A DNA stretch of 7,646 nucleotides. It comes from Chloroflexota bacterium (GTDB taxonomy: Bacteria > Chloroflexota > Anaerolineae > Promineifilales > Promineifilaceae). Where the stretch lies: NCBI GenBank assembly GCA_030599405.1, contig JAUVOB010000055.1:1-7646 (forward strand), given 5' to 3'. The position numbers and the translations under genes were made by a program. Below are positions 1 to 4,837 of the stretch, piece after piece. Each line of letters begins with the position of its first letter. The first letter of the stretch is position 1. Below the pieces are notes generated by a model. It made no database searches and was not told where the DNA came from. It saw nothing but the letters and a program-made list of their open reading frames with translations.

Positions 1-103
1 CGCCAACATAACCGATGGTTGCGATCCTGTTGGCAATAAGCTCAAATTCCTCTTCCATCTCCTCTCGAAGACTGTACAACTGAACTGCGATTGGTGTTAT
101 CAT
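1..103 (-). CDS. Sugar phosphate isomerase/epimerase-like protein, 5' end only (partial)
   Basis: The first 34 codons of a gene that continues past the left edge. The translation starts MITPIAVQLYSLREEM and continues to an A-T-I-G-Y-V-G segment. This matches the N-terminal strand and first helix of xylose-isomerase-like TIM barrels (AP endonuclease 2 superfamily), in which an IGVQLYSLR-type strand is followed by a helix ending in I-G-Y-x-G-V-E. Such proteins are usually cytosolic isomerases, epimerases or related enzymes of sugar or inositol metabolism; the substrate cannot be told from this fragment. The ATG at 103 is preceded by GGGAGG at 114-109, 5 nt away, which is a strong ribosome site. 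A 13-codon ORF overlaps the start codon in an ATGA arrangement. The superfamily call is fairly secure, the function is not. Confidence 0.7.
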   Translation of the reverse strand, partial: MITPIAVQLYSLREEMEEEFELIANRIATIGYVG

Positions 104-141
104 TTTAACCTCCCAAGCAACAAACGAGTCCGGCGCATCAT
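100..141 (-). CDS. Possible 13-codon leader ORF overlapping the isomerase start
   Basis: On the minus strand an ATG at 141 opens a short frame, MMRRTRLLLGRLK, that ends in a TGA overlapping the ATG of the downstream isomerase-like gene (ATGA). GAGGTG lies 6 nt before its ATG and could act as a ribosome site. The isomerase Shine-Dalgarno lies inside this ORF, so ribosomes on it would cross the downstream initiation site. The peptide is basic and leucine-rich, with no run of one amino acid that would suggest a classical attenuator. The arrangement is seen directly; expression is inferred and a chance ORF of this size is quite possible. Confidence 0.3.
   Translation of the reverse strand: MMRRTRLLLGRLK
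109..114 (-). promoter_or_regulatory. Ribosome binding site of the isomerase-like gene
   Basis: GGGAGG on the minus strand, 5 nt before the ATG at 103. It fixes the start of the truncated gene at the left edge and lies within the 13-codon leader-like ORF. Confidence 0.65.
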
Positions 142-253
142 AGTTGTCACCTCAAAGTATGATCGATTATGAAAGTTCCCCCTTACTTCTATTCGATTCA
201 TGCTTTGAGTTTGCCCATCCACCACGACATATATTTGCCCTCGACCAAAGTAT

Positions 254-997
254 TCAAAGAAATATCAGTAGCAGAGCATTTATTAACAGCAAACCTACAA
301 TGATTCGCTCAAATGTCGCCGCGTCTACGCGACCTATTAACCAGCGTCCGGTCACCACGCCTATCGGCACCAGGGGGAGTAGCCAGGCTATCTGCCGGAG
401 TAATTCAATATCAAAAAGATCCGCGTACAAATAGAAGGGTACCTTAATCCAATTTAGAATTAAGAAAAACAAAGCAGAAGTAGCGATGAAAACCCTAGGG
501 GTCACATCCTGCATAAGCAAATAGATGCTTACCGGTGGGCCACCTGTGTGCGCCAGGGCGGATGAGAATCCGGTGATCGTGCCGGCGACCAATCCGTGCC
601 AGTCGCGGCTCTGGTATACCAGCGTGCGAAGAATACGTTGCTCGAGAATCTTATATAGAGCGAAGATCAGAACAATAATGCCCAGCAATGTTCTCAGCGT
701 CTCCGTTGGGGCATTGGTGATTAGTACAGTACCGATGATCACGCCAACGATGGATCCCGGGATGAGGAGTAACACCAGTTTTCGATTCCAGCGGCCCCAA
801 TGCAAGCCGACGGCGAAAACATCCGCTAGCATAAGTATGGGTAGTACTAGTCCAATAACCTTGTCCGCAGGCATCACCAAGGCCAACATTGGGGTTGCCA
901 GGGCACCCGCCGTTCCTCCAAGCCCCCCTTTTGAAAGGCCGATTAGTAATGCGACAACGGCGATGACCAGTATTATTAGCGCTGCTTCGCTATCCAT
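254..997 (-). CDS. TauE/SafE family membrane permease (sulfite/sulfonate exporter-like)
   Basis: A 247-residue, very hydrophobic protein with about eight predicted membrane segments, roughly at residues 5-24, 30-44, 47-66, 74-96, 100-117, 135-155, 168-186 and 198-246 (the last stretch probably holds two helices). Two half-repeat signatures of the TauE/SafE (DUF81) family are visible: G-L-S-K-G-G-L-G-G near residues 20-28, and F-S-S-A-L-A-H-T-G-G-P-P near 144-155. Length is normal for the family. Characterised members export sulfite, sulfoacetate or related organosulfur anions from the cytoplasm, but most are uncharacterised, so the substrate is open. The ATG at 997 is the only good Met start and lacks a clear Shine-Dalgarno. 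A perfect 16-bp palindrome sits 24 bp upstream. A 219-bp spacer separates it from the oxidoreductase gene, so it may be a separate transcription unit. Confidence 0.88.
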   Translation of the reverse strand: MDSEAALIILVIAVVALLIGLSKGGLGGTAGALATPMLALVMPADKVIGLVLPILMLADVFAVGLHWGRWNRKLVLLLIPGSIVGVIIGTVLITNAPTETLRTLLGIIVLIFALYKILEQRILRTLVYQSRDWHGLVAGTITGFSSALAHTGGPPVSIYLLMQDVTPRVFIATSALFFLILNWIKVPFYLYADLFDIELLRQIAWLLPLVPIGVVTGRWLIGRVDAATFERIIVGLLLINALLLIFL

Positions 998-1020
998 GCA
1001 CTTGCGTTTACACGTTGCAC

Positions 1021-1036
1021 CTGATCGTACGATCAG
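1021..1036. promoter_or_regulatory. Perfect 16-bp palindrome before the permease gene (candidate operator)
   Basis: CTGATCGTACGATCAG equals its own reverse complement over all 16 positions and ends 23 bp before the permease ATG at 997. No spacer interrupts it, so it would suit a dimeric DNA-binding protein better than an RNA hairpin. With so few bases between it and the start codon, a bound protein could block initiation or elongation. The symmetry is seen directly; the operator role is inferred and no regulator gene is in the window. Confidence 0.4.
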
Positions 1037-1110
1037 ATCATTCTCAGTGTTTTAGATGCAGGCGAGAGATAAGACTGATGTCAGATCCCTCAAAATCGGA
1101 TTTGTGCTTA

Positions 1111-1159
1111 CCTGCACTGAATGAGGTCGCTGCAGGCTGGAAATTGCCAGTTGATGGCA
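1111..1159 (-). other. Two weak inverted repeats in the spacer downstream of the oxidoreductase
   Basis: The 219-bp spacer 998-1216 holds no gene. Read on the minus strand, it contains TGCCA-TCAAC-TGGCA at 1159-1145, followed by AATTTCC, and then CCTGCA pairing with TGCAGG (1136-1131 with 1116-1111) across a 14-nt loop. Either could help end the F420 operon transcript, but the stems are only 5-6 bp and there is no proper U tract, so they are not called as an intrinsic terminator. Confidence 0.2.
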
Positions 1160-1216
1160 CAGGATACCGGCTTTGAAAACAGCTTCTAGTCCAGCCCTAC
1201 TGCTAAAATAAGCACC

Positions 1217-2233
1217 TCAAATTCCAGGCTTGGAATATCCATCGGCGAAAATATCAATCATCAACTTTGGATCCCCTAACGGGTAAAGTATCGGACAAGT
1301 CGCCCCGTGATCGATATATTCGCGCACTTTCGCCTTGACTTCTTCCGGGGAACCGCTCGCAGTGCACATTTGGACAATATCGTCTGGCACGAGATGCATC
1401 GCGTTTTCGATCTCTTCCTCTGTTGCTGGCCAGGTCAAGACCTGGTGAATCTCATCAAGGAGTTCCTGACTGACGCCGCTTGCCTTCATCAGGTGCGGTT
1501 GCTGGCCCAGATACTGGGTCATCATTTTGCGAGCTCCGTTTAAGGCTTTCTTGCGGTCGTGATCTACGGAGCAGATAACTAGCTGTGGGCGATCGATATC
1601 GTCGAGCTTCCGGCCGGCCCTTTTGGCGCCCTTTTCCAGGGCATCCATGGCCTGCAAATTATAATTGGGATGAACCAGGTAATTGAGGCAGACGCCGTCT
1701 GCAATCTCACCTGCCAGCTCCATCATTTTCATACCGGTAGCTCCGATATATATCGGCACATTTCGCGGTTCCTTCTTTCCGTGGACAACATCCAGCTTAA
1801 TGCCGTCAACATGATGAAATTCGCCCTGGAATGTAACTGTTTCCATGGCCAGTAAGCGACCCAACACCTCGACCGTTTCTCGCATTGCTAACAGCGGCTT
1901 TCTGCGCTGAATGCCCACCTTCTGGGCCAGTGGATCCCACCAGGCGCCAATCCCACAGATAATCCGATCTTCTGCGAGATCGTCCAGAGTTAGAAATGTG
2001 GCCGCAAGCAGGCCAATGTTTCGAGTCCAATTGTTTGTTACTCCGCTTGCCACTTTTATCTTGCTTGTCGTCGCCGCGTAAGCAGCCATTGGCACTATAG
2101 CATCGCGGACCAGCCTGCTTTCTGCTTGCCATACAGCTTCAAAGCCATTTTCTTCTGCATATTGGACAAATCCAATAGCGTCATCCAGGTTATGGGCATC
2201 CTGCATGTACAATGCAACTCGATCAGTTGACAC
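1217..2233 (-). CDS. LLM-class F420-dependent oxidoreductase (Mer-like)
   Basis: A 338-residue luciferase-like monooxygenase fold (TIM barrel) protein, the usual length for the family. Recognisable parts in order: the first strand V-A-L-Y-M (6-10); [11 protein letters not shown] (25-35); the [12 protein letters not shown] segment (61-72), typical of methylene-tetrahydromethanopterin-reductase-like members; G-I-G-A-W-W-D (94-100); P-I-Y-I-G-A-T-G (160-167), where the cofactor phosphate normally binds; and a C-terminal [12 protein letters not shown] segment. Family members move hydride between F420 and an organic substrate in the cytoplasm. This substrate is unknown, and a true methanopterin reductase role in a bacterium is unlikely. 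The start is a GTG with AGGAGG 5 nt upstream. It lies 47 bp after cofC, probably in the same operon, and that linkage supports F420 over FMN. FMN use cannot be excluded. Confidence 0.87.
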   Translation of the reverse strand: MSTDRVALYMQDAHNLDDAIGFVQYAEENGFEAVWQAESRLVRDAIVPMAAYAATTSKIKVASGVTNNWTRNIGLLAATFLTLDDLAEDRIICGIGAWWDPLAQKVGIQRRKPLLAMRETVEVLGRLLAMETVTFQGEFHHVDGIKLDVVHGKKEPRNVPIYIGATGMKMMELAGEIADGVCLNYLVHPNYNLQAMDALEKGAKRAGRKLDDIDRPQLVICSVDHDRKKALNGARKMMTQYLGQQPHLMKASGVSQELLDEIHQVLTWPATEEEIENAMHLVPDDIVQMCTASGSPEEVKAKVREYIDHGATCPILYPLGDPKLMIDIFADGYSKPGI

Positions 2234-2238
2234 GATTT

Positions 2239-2244
2239 CCTCCT
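2239..2244 (-). promoter_or_regulatory. Strong ribosome binding site fixing a GTG start
   Basis: AGGAGG on the minus strand, 5 nt before the GTG at 2233. It is the best Shine-Dalgarno in the window and supports the non-ATG start of the oxidoreductase, allowing this distal gene to be translated well independently of cofC. Confidence 0.75.
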
Positions 2245-2280
2245 ATCGATAAGTTCCCAAAATGAGCAGGACCGGCACGG

Positions 2281-2937
2281 CTAGCTGCTCGATACGAGAT
2301 TCATCTGCATCGACAGATATGCATTCCAATCTTCTTCCGTGTCGATGTCGAACTTGATACCGGATGCTTCTACAACCCTCGCTGACATCCCCAATCTGGA
2401 AGCCTCCTCAAGATGAAGATTGAAGCTGTTTGGGCCATATTGAAACGTAAAACCAGTAGGCGGGCAAATGAGAAGAGCATTACTGCCATCACGATTGTGA
2501 TCACTACAAATTACAATAGCCCGGTGTTGGCAACCACCATCCCCACTAATTCCAACCACAACTTCCTCGGTCGCCTGTTCAATCATCTTTTCGACATCTT
2601 CGGTAGTAATGAAGGGAAGGTCAGCCGGTATTATCAGGATGCAATCTGCCTTCTTCGCCGCGGCTATGTGCGAGGCACGGGTTAAGGCGCTGTTCAAGCC
2701 TTGCTTATCTGTCTCGCTGTAGGTGGATGCACCCCCGGTCCGGGCAACCTTAAGGGCTTTCCGATCGCGACTAACCACCAAAATGCGGTCAATATCTTTT
2801 ACACGGTCCAGCACATGGAGGGTGGATTCCAAGATGTGGCTCGTCAGTGCCGCCCGTTCGTCGGCCGACAGGACATCTGCCAGACGACTTTTACTGTCGT
2901 GAAGTGGTTTAACTGGAATAATCGCCCAGATAATCAT
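2281..2937 (-). CDS. cofC: 2-phospho-L-lactate guanylyltransferase (CofC/FbiD), F420 biosynthesis
   Basis: A 218-residue nucleotidyltransferase with a Rossmann-like fold. It activates a three-carbon phospho-acid with GTP to the guanylyl donor that CofD uses; archaeal CofC uses 2-phospholactate and mycobacterial FbiD uses phosphoenolpyruvate. Which is used here cannot be read from the sequence. Seen: the N-terminal nucleotide-binding segment I-I-P-V-K-P-L-H-D-S-K-S-R-L (6-19); L-I-I-P-A-D-L-P-F-I (101-110), with the Asp expected near the metal; D-G-S-N-A-L-L (150-156); F-Q-Y-G-P-N-S-F-N-L-H (165-175); and D-I-D-T-E-E-D-W (197-204). These match the family in order and spacing, and the length is typical. 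The ATG overlaps the cofD stop as ATGA with no clear Shine-Dalgarno of its own, so translation is probably coupled to cofD. Confidence 0.92.
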   Translation of the reverse strand: MIIWAIIPVKPLHDSKSRLADVLSADERAALTSHILESTLHVLDRVKDIDRILVVSRDRKALKVARTGGASTYSETDKQGLNSALTRASHIAAAKKADCILIIPADLPFITTEDVEKMIEQATEEVVVGISGDGGCQHRAIVICSDHNRDGSNALLICPPTGFTFQYGPNSFNLHLEEASRLGMSARVVEASGIKFDIDTEEDWNAYLSMQMNLVSSS

Positions 2938-3854
2938 TTTTCAATAAGCTCCATGCAGAAAGTCAAGATTTCCCGTGCCAGCCTGCTCCGATCACCTTGG
3001 TCAACCATTAACGTGTCTGTCTTCATTGTCAGTAAATCAGGCTGATCGGGAAAGTCTTCATCCCGCACGTCACTGACAAATAAATCGATCAAACCATCGT
3101 AATAGGAGGCAATTGCGCTTGAGGTTACCGGCATTCCCATCTCCTGCATCATCTTGGCCGCCGGTCCCTTAACCGCCTTCCCCGCGATAATTGGACTGAC
3201 GGCTACGACCATCGCGGGCAGATCCGTCACCATTTCCCGAATGGGGTATACGTTCAAAATCGGATCGATACTTACAAAGGGATTAGATGGAGCGATGACC
3301 AAGATATGCGTTTTAGAAAGAGCGGTCGTTACTTGCGTAGTTGTCCTAACGTCCTGGGGAAAGAGGATTTCTTTCACGGCCGGCTGCCACTGACGCTCCA
3401 CAAACCAGGTCTGAAAAGCGAGTTGTCCCTCATCTGTGACTATTACTGTTGGAGCTGGTCGGTCACTCATTGGTAATAGATCAGCGCCGATACCAAAAAC
3501 ATCACATAGATGATGGCTAACTCCGGTTAGTGAGAGTCCGTCCGCCAAGAGATGGGTTCGGGTAAGGTGGGTTCCAAGATCAAGATCACCTAGGGCAAAC
3601 CAATCAGGACCGCCCAGCCGTTTTACCTCCCCCATCGCTCGCCAGCTTTCTCCCGATCGTCCCCAGCCTGTTTCACTGTTTGCAACACCTGCCAACAAAT
3701 ACATGACTGTGTCAAGGTCAGGACAAATCCTGAGACCAAGATGATCAAAATCATCACCGGTATTTACGACGATCGACAAGTTCTCTGGACGGACATGTTG
3801 GGCAATGCCATCAGCTAACTTTGCACCCCCTACTCCACCCGCCAGAACCGTCAC
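2934..3854 (-). CDS. cofD: 2-phospho-L-lactate transferase (CofD/FbiA), F420 biosynthesis
   Basis: About 306 residues. It transfers the guanylyl-activated phospho-acid made by CofC onto the deazaflavin FO, giving F420-0 or its dehydro form, in the cytoplasm. Hallmarks (numbered from the GTG start): T-V-L-A-G-G-V-G-G-A-K-L (2-13); V-N-T-G-D-D-F-D-H-L-G-L (30-41); C-P-D-L-D-T-V-M-Y-L-L-A-G (44-56); A-P-S-N-P-F-V-S-I-D-P-I-L (188-200); and S-P-I-I-A-G-K-A-V-K-G-P-A (220-232). The GTG at 3854 has GGCGGAG upstream, with GGAG 6 nt away, and puts the first glycine motif at the protein's very start, as in family members. An in-frame ATG at 3917 would add 21 unconserved residues (327 total) and has no Shine-Dalgarno, so I prefer 3854. 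First gene of cofD-cofC-oxidoreductase; its stop overlaps the cofC start. Confidence 0.9.
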   Translation of the reverse strand: MTVLAGGVGGAKLADGIAQHVRPENLSIVVNTGDDFDHLGLRICPDLDTVMYLLAGVANSETGWGRSGESWRAMGEVKRLGGPDWFALGDLDLGTHLTRTHLLADGLSLTGVSHHLCDVFGIGADLLPMSDRPAPTVIVTDEGQLAFQTWFVERQWQPAVKEILFPQDVRTTTQVTTALSKTHILVIAPSNPFVSIDPILNVYPIREMVTDLPAMVVAVSPIIAGKAVKGPAAKMMQEMGMPVTSSAIASYYDGLIDLFVSDVRDEDFPDQPDLLTMKTDTLMVDQGDRSRLAREILTFCMELIEK

Positions 3855-3860
3855 CTGGAT

Positions 3861-3867
3861 CTCCGCC
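3861..3867 (-). promoter_or_regulatory. Ribosome binding site favouring the cofD GTG start
   Basis: GGCGGAG on the minus strand lies 6 nt before the GTG at 3854, while the alternative ATG at 3917 has no purine-rich site in front of it. It would lie inside the coding sequence if the longer start were used, so it is support rather than proof. Confidence 0.5.
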
Positions 3868-4085
3868 AGCCGGTTACGAAAGTGACTCTCATCTCGGGCC
3901 GTGTTTCTAACTGACATCTTGAAGAAAATGTATCAAAAATAGTTGTCTGGGCACAGGGCAATCAGGCTACGTTTGGTCAACGATACTTCCAATTTCGATC
4001 CAAGATCTGTCTATAAGTCAGCGAACTGCTTGCCTGTGGAATTAGGTAGATCTTCTCGGCTCGAATAAGGGCTCGACCAGCCAGA

Positions 4086-4823
4086 TCAGCTGTCGACAGG
4101 GTCATTAGAGTTTATTGCCAGTATCTGATCCTGGCATATCTGGTCAATCCCTGCCCAGGCGAGATCTAATAGTTCATCAAGCACGTCACGATCTAGCGGT
4201 CTTTTTTCGGCCGTTCCCTGGATCTCTATAATCTCTCCTCCAGAGGACATCACGACGTTCAGGTCAACGTCAGCCGAGATATCTTCATCGTAGGCCAGAT
4301 CGAGCATTGGTGTTCCATTGACCACCCCTACACTGATGGCAGCGAGCTGCCGCCGTAATACATCACTGCTCAATACCCCTCGTTCGATTAAAGGTTGAAG
4401 GGCAAGATTAACAGCAATCCAGGCGCCCGATATTGCCGCGGTTCGTGTGCCACCATCGGCCTGAAGAACGTCGCAATCGACGATAAGTTGGCGTTCTCCT
4501 AATAATTCAAGATCCACGGCCATTCGTAGGCTACGCCCAATGAGCCGGGATATCTCCTGTGTCCGACCTTTTGGCCAGCGACGTTCCCGGCGGACCCGGC
4601 GCTGTGTGCTACGGGGTAATAAGGCGTATTCGGCCGTCAGCCAGCCGTGTGTCTCCGGCGATCTGCGCAACCAATTTGGCAGGCTTTCGTCCAGAGTTAC
4701 GTTACACAAAACATGAGTTTCCCCAAATTTCGCCAACACAGATCCCTCAGCAAATAAAGAGAAATCCTTCTGGAATGTTATGGGACGCAATTCACCCAGC
4801 AATCGCCCGTCGCTTCTATCCAT
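4086..4823 (-). CDS. rph: Ribonuclease PH
   Basis: A phosphate-dependent 3'-to-5' exoribonuclease that trims tRNA precursors and other RNAs in the cytoplasm, normally as a hexamer. From the ATG at 4823 the protein has 245 residues, close to the bacterial norm. Visible features: N-terminal R-S-D-G-R and L-R-P; F-A-E-G-S-V-L; T-A-E-Y-A-L-L-P-R-S-T (63-73); G-R-T-Q-E-I-S-R-L-I-G-R (86-97), with Arg87 matching E. coli Arg86; D-C-D-V-L-Q-A-D-G-G-T-R-T (116-128), which includes the phosphate-binding GTRT; and Y-D-E-D-I-S-A-D-V-D-L-N (178-189), with Asp181 and Asp187 matching the metal-binding aspartates. All key residues are present. An upstream in-frame TTG at 4853 would add ten unconserved residues and overlap rarA; the ATG has AAGGTGGAG 5 nt upstream. 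It follows rarA after 13 bp and is probably cotranscribed. Confidence 0.96.
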   Translation of the reverse strand: MDRSDGRLLGELRPITFQKDFSLFAEGSVLAKFGETHVLCNVTLDESLPNWLRRSPETHGWLTAEYALLPRSTQRRVRRERRWPKGRTQEISRLIGRSLRMAVDLELLGERQLIVDCDVLQADGGTRTAAISGAWIAVNLALQPLIERGVLSSDVLRRQLAAISVGVVNGTPMLDLAYDEDISADVDLNVVMSSGGEIIEIQGTAEKRPLDRDVLDELLDLAWAGIDQICQDQILAINSNDPVDS

Positions 4824-4828
4824 CTCCA

Positions 4829-4837
4829 CTCCACCTT
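4829..4837 (-). promoter_or_regulatory. Ribosome binding site of rph at the rarA stop
   Basis: AAGGTGGAG on the minus strand begins with the last base of the rarA TGA and ends 5 nt before the rph ATG at 4823. It decides the rph start against the upstream TTG at 4853 and suggests that ribosomes finishing rarA can restart on rph. Confidence 0.7.

Noticed and set aside
144..434. Plus-strand open frame of 96 codons over the permease 3' region
   Set aside because: It runs antisense to the strongly supported permease, its product is low-complexity Ser/Arg-rich with no recognisable motif, and it has no convincing ribosome site.
525..1055. Plus-strand open frame of 176 codons opposite the permease
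   Set aside because: A frame shadow: the Ser/Thr/Pro-rich product is what antisense translation of membrane-helix codons gives, and no family pattern is visible.
1806..2132. Minus-strand 108-codon frame inside the oxidoreductase gene
   Set aside because: It lies in another frame wholly within a well-supported gene; its Arg/Ser/Gly-rich translation has no family features.
2701..3045. Plus-strand 114-codon frame across the cofC/cofD junction
   Set aside because: Antisense to two well-recognised overlapping genes and without recognisable motifs.
4055..4078. GGCTCGA repeated twice after rph
   Set aside because: The two 7-bp copies are direct, not inverted, so they form no terminator hairpin; such a short repeat may be chance.
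3918..4085. Promoter for the F420 operon in the rph-cofD spacer
   Set aside because: TTGACC, TTGCCC and TATTTT/TTATAG-like boxes exist on the minus strand, but no pair has a good 16-18 bp spacing with good matches. A promoter here is plausible from gene layout but not shown by sequence.
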